Below are positions 18,980 to 31,160 of a DNA stretch of 64,000 bases, piece by piece (positions within the stretch are counted from its first letter, which is position 1; each line of letters opens with the position of its first letter). The stretch lies in the NCBI GenBank assembly GCA_001414485.1, contig LLEY01000076.1:186001-250000 (forward strand). Reading direction: 5' to 3'. The position numbers and the translations under genes are program-made. The notes under the pieces are model-generated. The model made no database searches. It saw nothing but the letters and a program-made list of their open reading frames with translations, and had not been told where the DNA came from. Source of the stretch: Calycina herbarum (lineage: Eukaryota; Ascomycota; Leotiomycetes; Helotiales; Pezizellaceae).

Positions 18980-21640
18980 GATGATTTGAGGGCGTGTGAG
19001 TTACTGAGAAGAAAGATTAGTTGATTACTATTAGTATTGCAAGGAACAAGCTACCATTGTGATACCACGCTAGCCAAAATATATAAAGGTTTGGGTAGAG
19101 CAGTTACTATTTGAGTGGTACTTATGTTGGAGATGGTTTCGAGGACGAAACGTTCTTCGGCAGTAAGATCACAGATTAGAATGTTTTAGTACAATTCGTT
19201 TAAGTTATCACAGAGAAGGATATGCTGGTGATCGAATAGTGGGTATCCAGATTTCTATCCCTAGAGACTCTTCGCTACGGTCTAATCTCTTGCAGAACAA
19301 TACTTTTTATTGAAATGCTTTAGTTTAGCTTATACCTATTAGATAAAGATAGGTAAGAGCTAGCTAATTCGGCTTCACTTGTTTGGTTTAAGCATTGCAA
19401 ATCGGATTTGATATAAATGACAAACCTAGACAAGATAATATGAAGGGAGTATTAGTGACTTGATAAATATCTTTCTGAATGATTGTCACTTTGTATTTGG
19501 CCGAATGAGAGAAAAAAAGACGCATTTGAAAACGAGATTAGAACACTATACTGGAGAGGTACGAAAATAAAGTTCGCAAACACATAAAGACATCATGGGG
19601 GAACTAGAAACCAAATCAACGGTAGGTTCTAGGATCTCCAGAGGTTAAGAAATATATATGCGAACTAAAATCCCAGTTCTGATTGAAATTCTTCATTGTA
19701 CAAACTAAGCCCCTTCAGTTCAGCAAAGCTAGTCAATCTTCTACCAAATCTCATTGCCAATGGAAAGCATAAAATTCCGCCTGTGATTGTAAACCAATAG
19801 CTGCTAATGATGTATCCCGTTGTTTGATAAAGCCCTTCATGCCTCTACTGCCAAAAGAGTTAGGATTCTAAAAATTCGTTACTCCTGTTATTGAAAATAC
19901 CCCCTTATAATAGCGAAGGCATTGTCCAGCTATTTTAGCGCTCTCTAACCTAGATTTTTGAAGAAAAAAAGTGTTTACTGTCGATTCGAAAACTGTTGTC
20001 GATTCTTCACCACCTATCCGATAAATTTCAGTAATTACCAGGAGGAAGAGAGACCATCTTCTCCGAAGAAACATTACTGCGCCTCAGAGTACAATAGTTG
20101 CCTTGGGGCAGCAACATTAATTTCGTCAATACCATAGAAAGCATCTTCATCGAGTAGATTCATGGTGGGCAAAGAAGACTTTGGCTGTTACGAAAGTTCT
20201 ATTTTATACAATATAGCTCCCGTGTCCTCTATTCTAAATTCGAAAAAATAAAGGATCGTCAAATATGCTACAGTAATTACTTCCTGGTCGCTAAAATCAA
20301 TTTGAGAGCTGTTTGAAACTTGCCCATCTATTTTTGAATCATTATTAGGTTTATTACTTTGCTTGAATGAAGATTCTTCTTTAACAGTATTTTTTCTCTT
20401 TCTTCCAAAGTCACTTACTTGTCTTAATAGAGACTTAAACAAGTATAGAAATAGTACAGTCGTTCCAAGCATCGAAAAACTCTCAGTTCCCTTTCACTTC
20501 TCCTCCAAAACAAATAAAATTGCGACAGCTCGAGAGACTCAAATCGAGAAAGCGTCAAAGGTACAACACATAAAAGAGTAGCCCAACCTCAAAATGAATT
20601 AAACCGCAGAGACCATAATGATGACGATGGCAATTTTGATGGAAATGAGAAACTTGGGTCAGCATCTACTCTCAAAAGCAGCGACTCTGTGAATCTCTCG
20701 TACGTAATTATCCCCAACAAACACTGCTCTCGGACTTACCCCCGAGAAGAGAAAAGCAAGATCAGTCTATCGTCGATTCGAAAACTGCCTCCGAATCTAA
20801 TTTTCTCTCCCTCTATTCAAGAAAGAACTCAAGCATCTACCATCTGAAGATTTCTAGTCTGCATGTAAAAAAAATACAAGGAAATATTCAACATACTTCA
20901 GCAAGGTCAACACTCACTTTCCTCAACATTCAATTTTCCTCTCAATTTCCCTGAAGAGTATATCTGTAAAAGGGTCCTGTCTGTAAGAAGTGTTGAATTC
21001 GCAATTTCGTATCCTCGAACATATTACCTTAGAATTTTTTGAACAATTGAATTAAATACACATATTTACGTAAAATACTCCCAACAAACAAATATCAATT
21101 ATGTTAGGTCTTTTCGTAAGTCTTATGTTTTATTTTAAGCTTCTCGTATAATTTCATTCAATCAACAAGATTACTGCTTGCTTGGCCTCAAAGGGCCCAA
21201 GAGAGCCAATTGAACCGGTTCTTATTTTGATAGGTTCTCTCCTCACCTTTTATTTACGCTTAAGACAACAGTGAAAAATAAATTGGTCCTGCGATTGTGG
21301 TGTCGAGCTTTAATTGGCCCACCTCTTTTCAGAAATCCAGGCTCTTTATTGACGCTAAGGGAGTGAAAAAAATCACGAAAAAAATTACGCATGTACCTCA
21401 CTATGGAAATCACTTCAAGTTCTCATCACTTGATGAGTAGAGAGTGATGTAAGATAAAACAAGTGAAATAAAGTGAGATGATGAGAAACATCAAGATACA
21501 AGAAAGATTTAAAGCCTAGAATCGCAGATTTGGAAAAGTTATTGCCTTGTATTAAAGCACCATGATAGAATAGGAGAGTCCTTTTGTCTAAACCCAACCA
21601 CATTCATTTCCACCCATCCATCCGCGTCATGAGAAACCAA
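18980..21640. other. AT-rich gene-free stretch of about 2.6 kb
   Basis: No convincing gene on either strand. A 16-bp string GTCGATTCGAAAACTG occurs twice (19980 and 20772). Short frames at 20188-20581 on both strands are Lys/Asn/Ser-rich, as expected of AT-rich noncoding DNA. 21040-21400 is extremely AT-rich. Confidence 0.45.
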
Positions 21641-21687
21641 GCTCTGCGCTCTAAATTCATAAAAATCTTACAATCCCCGAGACTTCC

Positions 21688-22994
21688 CTACAGAGAATCC
21701 CGAACCACCTTATCAACCGCCTTAGCAAAATAATCCACATTCCCAGTATTCAGTCCAGCCATTGAAATACGTCCATTCTTGGTCATATAAACATGAGCCG
21801 TATTCCGGAGTTCCAAGACCTGCTTCTCGGACAGACCAGTGTAGGAGAACATGCCAATCTGATCGGTGATGTGATTCCAAGTCCCCGGTGTACCTTGTTC
21901 CTCGAGTTTACTCCTCAACGCCTTTCGCATACTAATGATACGTCCTGACATAGTCCGTAAGTTCTCTTCCCACTCCGCAAACAAAGCCTCATCATTCAAC
22001 ACCAACCCCGCAATCCTCGCTCCATAAGCCGGAGGATTGGAAATCTCGGAGCGCTGAAGAATAGCAAGTTGTGAAGAGATCCTCCCAATAGTAGACTGCG
22101 AGTCAGTCCCCGATCCTGTGACGAAATGGAAACATCCGGCCCGTTCACCATACAAACCGAAATTCTTGGCAAACGATTGAGCAACGCAGAGTTCGAAGCC
22201 TTGTTCAACAAAATAGCGAACTGCCCAGGCATCCTTTGCAAGATCTCCCGAGGCGAAACCTTGGTATGCGCAGTCGAAGAATGGGAAGTGTGATTTTTGT
22301 TTTAGGAGCACGGCCAGTTCTTTCCACTGTTCTTGGGTGGGGTCCACTCCGGTGGGGTTATGTGCACAGGCGTGTAAGAGGATGATGCTGCGGTCTGGAG
22401 CATCACTGATAGCCTTTTTCATCCCCTCGAAATCAAGACCCTTTGTGGAGGCGGAGAAGTATGGGTAGGTGGCGATGGGGAGGTGGACGTTGGAGAAGAT
22501 CTGGTTGTGGTTGGCCCATGTTGGGTTGCTGAAGTAGACGGTTGGTTTGCCGGGGTAGAATTTCGAGAGGAAGAGAGCTCCAAGATGGACGGCACCTGTG
22601 CCGGAGATGGTTTGGAGACTGCAAACTCTTTTTTCTGCAAGAGCTGGAGAGTCGGCTCCTAGGATGAGCTTTGCGGCGGCAGAGGTGAAGCTTGCAAGAC
22701 CGGCAATTGGGAGGTATTCGTGGTTCAACGCGGGGTCGTTTCGAAGAATCTCGTCGGCCTAGAGCTAGCAGTTAGTATATTTAAGTTGCCTATTATCTGC
22801 CAATTGGTTTGTACCTTCTTTACCACTGGTAGAACCCATGGCTTTGCATCGTCACCTCTGTAGGCACCGATACCGAGATCGACTTTTTTGTCAAAAGTAT
22901 CAGCTCGATATGCTGCCATCAGCCCGAAGAGGGGATCTTCTGGAGCTTGGGGAACGGCATCGGCCGAGAAACTGGTGGAGTTGGAAGGAGACAT
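21688..22994 (-). CDS. Aspartate aminotransferase (cytosolic type), 416 aa
   Basis: Exons 22815..22994 and 21688..22758, with a 56-nt GTACAA...TCTAG intron. PLP-dependent class I aminotransferase that interconverts aspartate + 2-oxoglutarate and oxaloacetate + glutamate. Visible features: PEDPLFGLMAAYRAD at the N terminus, VDLGIGAYRG substrate-loop region, SGTGAVHLGA, HNPTGVDP, DCAYQGFASGD, and QSFAKNFGLYGERAG with the Schiff-base Lys. With the ATG at 22994 this Lys is residue 258, the number of the catalytic Lys in vertebrate cytosolic AAT, which is why I chose this start. The frame stays open upstream to an ATG at 23144, adding 50 Ser/Pro/Asn-rich residues, so a longer isoform is possible. 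No clear mitochondrial presequence. Confidence 0.95.
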
Positions 22995-23563
22995 GTGTGC
23001 GGTGATGGTTTGCAGTCTGGAATTGGGCGAGGACGAGTTTTTATGTGAGGGAGAGGGTGTTTGTGCGGGATTATTGTGGTTTGTAGGAATATTGGCAGTG
23101 TTTGAATTATCGTTTGAGGGCGCCATGGAGGGCGGTGGAGTCATTCACTGACAGAATGCCGGTCGATCGGGGAACTGAGGCGGCCTGGGGAAAGAAGTGG
23201 GCTGACCGGAGAAGTTATGCAGGTCAACCTGGCTGAGCGCCCTGGCTGAGCGGGACTTTATATATTTTAGTAATGCACAGCTTCTGCTTGGATCGTCGTC
23301 ACTGATAAACACGCCGAGGTAGATTCCCAGTCTGCCCTCGGATAACTTCAAAAGATTATTGTCCTTCATGAGCTGACAAGAATTCACGGTTCATGGCTGG
23401 CGATGAGAGCATGTGCCAGAAGACTTCCTACCGGGTTCCATCACGAGCACAGCAGCCCTGCGGTGCCTGCATATCCTCATCCCGTCTCGGAATGTTGGTG
23501 CTCACATGCAAAAAGCAAAAACGCAGCTATTCGGAAAAGGAATAACCAAGAGTATGATATCTC

Positions 23564-24716
23564 TCAAATGACTAAATCCCACACTACCAGGAAAAGACTC
23601 AACCCACACGAAGCGTAAAAGACGTACTTGGCCGTGCTCTTCCGCTCCGCTGCTTTCTTGAGTTGTTTGTTTCCACCCCCAACGTTTTCCGTCGTTAGCA
23701 AAGAGTCTTCCACCAACTGAGTTATATGTTCTGATTGGGTAGCAAGATTATTGACGAGCTGTGTCTGAAGTTCGGATATTTCAACGAGGGATTTCTCAGC
23801 GGTTCTGTAAACGTGTTAATTCTCGCTCTTTTCAATAGACCTGCTCCTGCCACGTACCTAACTTGGTCCAGTTTGCTCTCGTAAAGTTTCAACATGTCTT
23901 GGTTCTCCTTCTCAAACATTTGAATTTGTTCCTGCGACAATTCGGTTTCCGGATCCAACTGTCGAGTTTCCATATGTGGAGCTGCACTGGATCTGTAGCT
24001 TGATGGGGATACTGCAGCATTGTCGAAACCTCCAAGCTCTGGCATATGCCCCACCTTGGAATTTGCCAGAACACTCTTGTTCTTTTCCACTTCTCGAAGT
24101 ATTCTTTTCTCCATCATCGCTGCTTGGATCCCTCCGCATACTTGTAGTTTCTGTCGTAAATACCACAGCACGCTTTCCCGGTGTCCGCTAATCGCATTTG
24201 CTCTCGCTTCCTCAAGCTCTTGGTCTGAGGATTTAGTTTGTCCTGCCCCTCCTGCTGCCCATTTCCCTAGAGATCCCAATCCTAATCGTGCAAATTTCTT
24301 GCGTGAGAGTGTCTTCTCAGTGTCCTGCCGTAATTGCTCTGCGTCTGCCAAATGTCGAATGCTAGCATTAAGCTCTCGAAGTAATTGTTTCGTCTCGGCA
24401 TCTATCTCCTCTCTTTGTCTATCTGTCAAAAAGTTCCATTGCTTTTCGTTCGCAGATAGTCTCGTTCTTCGTGGTGGTGGTGCTGTTGAAAGATATGATT
24501 GTCGTATCTTTTTGAGGTATGCGTTTAGTGAGGCAATGTGGGAGTTCTACACAAAAAAGTTAGATGAGATTATGCCATCGCAATTGAGGTACCAACAATC
24601 CGATATGCCTCCTTTTGAAATTCGTCAATATTCTGGAGAGTCAAGGATGGCTTCGTGGTTGGTTTGGCATCGTGGCTTCTGAGAAGCTCATCAAGGAGAG
24701 GAGTAAGGTCCGTCAT
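23564..24716 (-). CDS. UFE1: Syntaxin-18/Ufe1-like ER t-SNARE, 349 aa
   Basis: Exons 24597..24716, 23858..24546 and 23564..23804. Introns are 50 nt (GTTGGT donor, unusual but required by phase) and 53 nt (GTACGT...ACAG). The N terminus MTDLTPLLDELLRSHD, then a helical bundle with EKQWNFLTDRQREEIDAETKQ, match the Ufe1/syntaxin-18 N-terminal domain. The SNARE helix near the C terminus contains SLVEISELQTQLVNN and SLLTTENVGGGNKQLKKA. A C-terminal membrane anchor (YVFYASCGLSLFLVVWDLVI) ends the protein, as in tail-anchored SNAREs. Family role: fusion of Golgi-to-ER retrograde vesicles and ER membranes. It is transcribed away from the MFS gene at 25466, with 750 bp between the starts. Confidence 0.9.
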
Positions 24717-25465
24717 AGAGGTGGATATGCAAATCGGGTCCTTGAAGAGTGAGAGATGTGAAGCAGCTTGGATACCTGTACGGGCGCAAACTTGGCCTGC
24801 CTATGATGCCAGTGGAGAGTTTACAGCGCAAGCTCGAAATGCCAGCGTGAGTTGCAGGTGTGGCGTCTTTTCTGTGGCTGAACCTTCTTAGCACTGGTTT
24901 TAACTAAAACCACGTGATTATCCACCTTGTCGGATGGAGCCGAGCTTCAAGAGCTTGTTTTCTTTTTACCTCAAAACTCTCAAGCAACCTTCCACATCGT
25001 AAGACCTGACAGAACAACAGTGGACTCTGTAGCCATGATGGATACGATTTTTCAATCCAAAATAAAAAAGCAACAGTACCTATCAAAATCTCTTTCCTCT
25101 TGGCCCCAAAAACCAAGCCTGGACTGATCGGAGGTGAATTCGGAATTAACAAATGAATGGGGGCTCATCGGCGCTCCGTTGATTTTTAACTGATTGCCAT
25201 CACCTCCAGCCGTTATCGCTCCGCCGGATGACAACTCCCGCAAGATGGTGGTAGTCATTGGCCACTGACCGCCATCTTTTGTTGCCCCATCGTGGGAATA
25301 ACGGGCTTCTGTGGAGCCCGCGTCATTTCCACGCTACCGTAACATTAAATTCCATGAGTTGGTTGTACTTTCTTTCTTTCCTTCCCTTCTGAGAATTTTC
25401 CTTGTCTTCTCAGCTTTTTTGCTTTTGTTTATTTCTCTTGTTATGATATACGAATATCTCACCAT

Positions 25466-27226
25466 ATGGCCGAGGGACATCAAATAGGAGCCGTTGGAAA
25501 GGCAGAAGATGGAATTTCGGAAATAATTCGAGACACTCCTCCAGCACCAACGGAACAAACTCCGCCTCTTTCTCTCGAAAACACCCAGACTCTCCCAGAA
25601 AATGAAATTCGAAATTCGGAATCTCAAAATGGCGGACCAGATCTGGAACACTTGGCAGCTGTTACCACAGGACCTGTGTATTCGGCTTTTGGCGTCTGGA
25701 AGAAACGATATATTGTTATAATGGTCACTTGGGCAGCATTTCTGTCCCCCACTTCCGCCAATATCTACTTTCCAGCTCTCAATCCTCTTCAAGTCGATCT
25801 CAATGTCGATACGAAACTCATCAACTTGACCCTCACGTCTTATATGATATTCCAAGGACTTGCGCCTACTATTTTTGGGGACTTGGCAGATATGGCAGGA
25901 AGAAGACCGGCTTATATACTGGCATTTGTCATTTATATGGGTGCTAATATTGGCCTAGCTTTACAAGATAGCTATGCTGCTCTTTTCATTCTGCGTTGTC
26001 TACAAAGTACTGGGAGCAGTGGCGCAATTGCGTTGGGTTTTGGCGTAGTTGCCGATATCTCGTCTAGTGCCGAACGTGGGAATTACATGGGAATAGTGGG
26101 AGCAGGGACAATGATGGGGCCTGCAGTAGGTCCTGTCATTGGAGGAATTTTGGCGCAATTTCTTGGGTGGCGATCTATATTCTGGTTCCTCACTATTGTT
26201 GCTGGATGCTTTCTCATTCCATTCGTCCTCACTGTTCCCGAAACAGGACGAAATGTCGTTGGAAATGGATCAGTTCCCCCGCAGGGATGGAATATGACTG
26301 TTCTTGAGTGGTGGAATCTTCGTAAAGAAGCTAAATCCGCTGATGGACTTTCAAGAACGAGGAGTGCTGAGGGTCGCCGACTCCAACAAGCAGAATTAGC
26401 CCGGAAACGAAAACTTCGATGGCCGAATCCACTCAAAACAGTTCATATTATCATGGAGAAAGATATGGCCGTGGTGCTAATCTACAACTCCCTGATATAC
26501 ACAGCATTTTACGACATCATCGCTTCTATCCCCGAATTATTCCAAGAAATCTATCACTTCAACGATCTCCAAATCGGACTATGCTACATCCCCTTCGGAG
26601 TCGGCTGTGCCCTCGCAAGTTTCGCCAACGGCAAAATGCTGGATCGAAATTACAAACGAGTGGCAGAACAAATAGGCTTCACAATCGACCGCAAACGCGG
26701 CGACGATCTAAAAAATTTCCCCATCGAAAAAGCCCGTCTAGACCTCATCTGGCCGCTCCTAGGATTCGGCCTCATCTGCATCCTCTGCTACGGCTGGGTC
26801 CTCGAGAAAAACGTAAACCTCGCAGCACCACTTATTCTCCAATTCCTCATTGGACTTACCGTCAATGGCTCGTTCAATATCCTGAGTACTTTGGTGGTAG
26901 ATCTTTACCCGCAAAGTCCTTCTACGGCGACGGCGGCGAATAATCTTGTGAGATGTCTGGTGGGGGCTGCGGGGACGGGGATTATTAGTATTATGATTGA
27001 GCATATGGGACGCGGATGGTGTTTCACTTTTATTTCGCTGATTTGTATTGCGACTATGCCGATGCTTTGGGTTGAGTTGAAGTGGGGTCCTGTTTGGAGG
27101 GAGGAGAGGAGGGTGAGGTTGGAGAGGAAAGAGAATGAGAGGGTTTTGAAGGAGGCGAGGGAGATGGAGTCTAGTGAGAGTGGGAGTGGGGGACTTGAGG
27201 GATCTGGTGAGAGGGAAAAGGTGTGA
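25466..27226 (+). CDS. MFS drug:H+ antiporter, DHA1 type, 586 aa
   Basis: Single-exon gene. After an acidic ~75-residue cytosolic N terminus, 12 predicted helices follow. The conserved loop between TM2 and TM3 (motif A) reads GDLADMAGRRP. Motif C-like glycines (GTMMGPAVGPVIGG) lie in TM5, which is diagnostic of antiporters. A central cytoplasmic loop of about 90 residues (WWNLRKEAKS...RKRKLRWPNPLK) and a charged C-terminal tail complete it. It resembles yeast QDR/AQR/DTR1 multidrug exporters of the plasma membrane. Substrate unknown. No biosynthetic cluster genes flank it, so a housekeeping or xenobiotic role is more likely than metabolite export. Coding-strand composition flips from C-rich to G-rich near 26880. 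Confidence 0.92.
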   Translation: MAEGHQIGAVGKAEDGISEIIRDTPPAPTEQTPPLSLENTQTLPENEIRNSESQNGGPDLEHLAAVTTGPVYSAFGVWKKRYIVIMVTWAAFLSPTSANIYFPALNPLQVDLNVDTKLINLTLTSYMIFQGLAPTIFGDLADMAGRRPAYILAFVIYMGANIGLALQDSYAALFILRCLQSTGSSGAIALGFGVVADISSSAERGNYMGIVGAGTMMGPAVGPVIGGILAQFLGWRSIFWFLTIVAGCFLIPFVLTVPETGRNVVGNGSVPPQGWNMTVLEWWNLRKEAKSADGLSRTRSAEGRRLQQAELARKRKLRWPNPLKTVHIIMEKDMAVVLIYNSLIYTAFYDIIASIPELFQEIYHFNDLQIGLCYIPFGVGCALASFANGKMLDRNYKRVAEQIGFTIDRKRGDDLKNFPIEKARLDLIWPLLGFGLICILCYGWVLEKNVNLAAPLILQFLIGLTVNGSFNILSTLVVDLYPQSPSTATAANNLVRCLVGAAGTGIISIMIEHMGRGWCFTFISLICIATMPMLWVELKWGPVWREERRVRLERKENERVLKEAREMESSESGSGGLEGSGEREKV

Positions 27227-27779
27227 TATGATATTATGAGTGCATTGTTTGGCGTTTTTTGGGTTGGGATGGCATAGCGGTTGACGTAATGCCTGGAAGG
27301 CTAGGAAGGCTAAGGAATATAAAATTTCTAAAACGTTTCAAGATCAAAATGTCTTGTCACTTGGAGACAGAATCCTTTTATACTTCCGACTTGTTCATCT
27401 TGTGCTGGGGTGGTTTTCTAGGTCGCGGTGCTTTGATTTTCGGTCTGGGGCTGTGATGTTGTTTTTACTGAAGGGAGGTTAGAAGAAGACCATGCGACAT
27501 AAAATACAGACCTGCTGGCTATTGAAAATTTACCTTTAAGGACTATGGGGCTAGCTGAACACCAAGAGCTCATCTTGTTAATTACCATCTATGTGCTTAT
27601 GAGTACCAGGCAGTTCACTTTGACGGTAGCAAAACTTTGGCCGGAATTTGTGCAAGATTCAAGAGGCAAAAAGAATCATGGTTCTTATCTAGCTAATTTA
27701 GCGTCGATGTATTGCAAGCGACTATTCTTGAGAAATTGTTGTTCCCCCTTCCCAAACGGAGGCATCCTCCTCCTTCCAC

Positions 27780-29105
27780 TTATCTCTCAGTTCTTGGCCC
27801 TTTTGCATTTCTCCCCATGCTCGTGTCTATGAAACACACATACATAGGTTTCATCGAAAACTCGGATATCCCATTCCGGGTTAGTATTTGCCATGGCGTA
27901 CAGGAGAAGGTCACCAAAGAGGTCTTTGTCTTCTTTGGCTTATTCCCAGAGCTTCCCGGTCATAGCCTCTAGGCGCCCCTCCCTCGGCAGCTCGCAGGCC
28001 TCGGACTGGCTTGCAAAACGCTGAATATATAAGTCGCAGGCCCATTCCCGTAGTTTTGACTTGCGGGGTGTACTTTGGTAGACGTGAAAAAGAAGGGTCG
28101 GTTTGATACAGTACTAGTCAACAGCTATTAAGCGATTTGTGCAACCCCACCAAAAAACGCCATTTTGCCTAGTTTAGAAAGACATAGAGATACTGCGCCT
28201 CTGAACCAAATTCTCTATATTTGATTTTCTGAGTTCTTTCGAGTATTATCAATCTTTTGTATAACTAGAATTATCGATTAAGGAAGGTAGGCTTATAGAG
28301 TAGAAGTGCGCGCGCGGACTAAGGAATTTTTAGTTGAAAATCACGATATTTGTATGTAGAACCGACGTTTTTCCGATTTACTCTACTTTAAGGTGCTACA
28401 CGTATAGGGGTGTATTTATAGGAATAAATTTGAATTGTACGAAAGTTGGTAATTAATCGAATTATTAAATGTCTAGAAAGTGGTAGTTTTAAATAGTACT
28501 CTATAGGGTTTAATCGTAACGCTAAAACCCCGTGTTTTGGTGTGAAACGGGGACTCGGTTAATAGCTGTTGACGGTGACTGTATACAAATCGCAAGCGGC
28601 GGAGACATCTTGGATGGCATCAAGTGTCATATCCATCAAGGAAAAAATACAAATCTTTTCTGCAAATACTAGAACAAGGGTGATCAGTGTTGGCCCAATG
28701 AATGATGGTTGTTTTGAATAGCTTAACTTACTGTAGAGGTGGTACAGAGTATCAAGGTGAGTCTGGGTATCAATTCTCTCCACGACACCGCGATAAAGCC
28801 AATTGGTGAACAGAAACATGGCGTCCGGCGTTTCCTCAGGAAGGTCCATCTTCCCATCTCGCTCTTGGAAATTGCCTTCGAAAGCTTTCTGGAAGAAGGG
28901 TATTGTGCAGATAAGTCTCTTGTGAAAGGTGAGCTTGTCCCGATTTGCGCCGACGAAGAGGCTGATTGTCTCCTTGCCTAGACAACTGTGAGACCGTTAG
29001 TGCGGGGTTGAAGACACACAGCAGAGACACTTGCCCTCGAAGACCATAGAGTGTGCTTATATGGGTGGTGTCGTGGTGGGGGTCCCTCTTTTGTTCGCCC
29101 GCCAT
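27780..29105 (-). pseudogene. BTB/POZ-domain gene broken by a 473-bp TIR element
   Basis: BTB core exon 28732..28977 (ISLFVGANRDKLTFHKRL, then NWLYRGVVE), followed by a GTAAGT intron and exon 28559..28668 (IFAEK...LDAIQD). That frame runs into the TIR element and stops inside its terminal repeat. Beyond the element, on the same strand, the homology resumes in a shifted frame: LLFHVYQSTPRK, LREWACDLYIQRFASQ, then an in-frame TAA at 27940-27942, then DLFGDLLLYAMANTNPEWD. This matches the intact paralog at 29469 (ELLLHVW..., LYIYRL..., VVNWMVEA). The 5' end (ATG near 29105, GC donor candidate) is uncertain. Gene function lost or truncated to the BTB half. Confidence 0.8.
28109..28581. mobile_element. 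MITE-like TIR element, TA-flanked, 473 bp
   Basis: 27-bp terminal inverted repeats with 22 matches. Both begin CAGT and share GTCAACAGCTATTAA. The element is bounded by TA on each side (28107-28108 and 28582-28583), the target duplication of Tc1/mariner-pogo type transposons. The interior is AT-rich with no transposase frame, so it is non-autonomous. It sits inside the BTB gene above. Confidence 0.85.
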
Positions 29106-29468
29106 AATCGTCGACACGCTGGGGATTTTTGGGTTGACTGGGATGGCAGAGATATTTTGGGTGGTGGCCCTTAACAAAGGGAATGTAGTCGGGAATAGCG
29201 TCTTACGCTTGGAGACATTGACATGGCGTTGAAGAAGTTCAAAGTTGGCTGGGTCGGTTGTAGAAGTTGAGAGTTAACCAGGTCGCTCCTGCCTCAATAA
29301 ACCCAAACCAGGGAGAGACCTATCTTAGTGGATTTTCCCGAAGCACACACGGCTTCCAGTCCTCAAATGTCTTTTTGAGATTTATAAGGATATTTGGGTG
29401 AAATAAGTTGAAATGGTGTTTAGTGCTTGCTTTGATAGGTCATGAGGATTTTGGGTGGAAATGAGGTT

Positions 29469-30538
29469 TCAATTGTTCAGAGCTAAATTTTGTTTTTTGA
29501 GATGGCTTGAAAGAGGAGTGGAGTTTTTTAAGCTATTGAAAGTTGGTGAGTTTGTTGCTTTAGCTCCCAGGACAGCTTTTCGGGTCGTTCCTTGGGATCT
29601 CAATCCACTAAACTCTTGTGTCAGTTTCTGAACCATAAAGAATCTCCACCTCTCAGCATTGGGGAAAGACCATACCAGATCTCGTTTCCGTTTGTTCGAT
29701 CTTTTTACCGGTTCACTCTCCTTCTTCAACACGAGACTTTCTTCGCTTTCCCACTCATGGAATTTCTTCTGTGGCATATTTTCCAGGTAACACTTTTCTC
29801 CTTTGCCATGGTGATGAAAGTCGCATTGATTTTCTTTGTTGCGCTGTCTGATGTCAAAAGGCTTTGCCTCAACCATCCAGTTGACAACTCTTGCAAACGA
29901 ATCGTGGTCAAATTTCGCAATTTCCCATAGCTCGCTAATCACCATATCATGCATTTTTTCCTCTACAACTCCCAGGCGGTATATGTACAGCCCTAGAGTC
30001 CAATGCCATAACCGCGAATCTTCAACAACCTTGCTCCACACGTGCAAAAGGAGTTCAGGCTCAATCAATCGGTCGTAAGTAGCGCATGTTTCTTGGATGG
30101 CATCGATTGTTTGGTTCATCAGTTGAGTTTCTTGTATCATTTCCGCAAAGATATACAGGTCGTAAAGGGCGTCAAGATGATGTTGCGTGTTGGACCGCTT
30201 AACTACTCCTCTGTAAAGCCAATCTGCGAACAAAGCCATCACTGAAGGAGAGACCTTAGACAGCTTGATTCCATCTGGTGACCCAATTTGGAATCTATGA
30301 AACCAACGGATATGGGAAAGAAGCTTTATATGGATGGTGTATTTTTCGCGATTTGGACCGACGAAGAAAGTGGCTGTCGCATTGCCGAGTTTACTAGTTG
30401 GAAAATTAGTTGAGTGAGCAAGAGGTGTTCTTGGAAGGAAAGAACCTTCGTTTCTAGACCTTTGCTGTCACTTATTGTGTACAAGTCGCTCGTTTTGGCG
30501 CCGTTAGATGCAGGCATCTCGTTAGACTGGGTTTTCAT
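29469..30538 (-). CDS. BTB/POZ-domain protein (intact paralog), about 310 aa
   Basis: The main exon is open from about 30393 to 29469. The first exon probably starts at the ATG at 30538 (MKTQSNEMPASNGAK). The donor of the connecting intron is unclear; the CAACTAG acceptor at 30394 has a good CTAAT branch. BTB features: ATFFVGPNREKYTIH, LLSHIRWFHRFQIG, VMALFADWLYRGVV, ALYDLYIFAEM, TIDAIQET. A C-terminal helical half (ELLLHVWSK, LWHWTLGLYIYRL) and a basic Lys/Arg-rich tail follow. Fungal BTB proteins of this kind form large expanded families of mostly unknown role; some are Cul3 adaptors. The broken copy at 27780-29105 lies in the same orientation about 360 bp away, indicating tandem duplication. 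Confidence 0.75.
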
Positions 30539-31160
30539 GTTTGTTGAAGAATCAAGAAGTTTTGAGGCTTATTCAAGCATTATATATATTAATACCCTGA
30601 GTCCATGACGAAGCGAATTCTCCCGGGGCGAACATGGTAGAAAAAGCCAAACTTTACGTTACCTCGAGTTTACCATTCTAGAATTAGCTTATTGTAACAT
30701 ATTAGTATTCCAGTCGAAGTCCACTGGTTCTACTGAGTAAACGTTATGAGAATCTCTTTGTGTAGGTAATTCTCCAGAAAAAATGCCTTCCAAGCGAACT
30801 TGAGAGAAACGCGAATTTCCCCTAGATTGATCTAGGTTAATTGAGTGCCCACCGACTCAATATCTTAGTGCTTCTTACACGTACCAAGAAGGGGCAAGAA
30901 CTCTGGGGATTCGCTCCGCATCCCCGTAGAATCCTTTGGAGTTTGAGGAAATACTTAATATTTTTTATCATGAAAGCTCTTCCCAAATGTTACTTTTACT
31001 GTAAATATGTTGAATGTGCTGAGGTCGAGTCTGCGTACCACCAGAGAATACGTATGAGTACCCTTTTTTCTACTGGCAAAAGATTTCAGGCTTTTTAGGA
31101 ACCTATTCACAAGCCAAAATTTCATAAGATCCTGAGAGGATGCCTCTCAAGCAGGCCTTC

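Noticed and set aside
19980..20787. 16-bp GTCGATTCGAAAACTG direct repeat as a transposon end
   Set aside because: Only this short string repeats; flanks do not align and no target duplication is visible.
28836..29177. GC-AG intron at the 5' end of the broken BTB gene
   Set aside because: A GCAAGT donor is present near 29030, but the phase does not match the BTB exon, so the boundary was left open.
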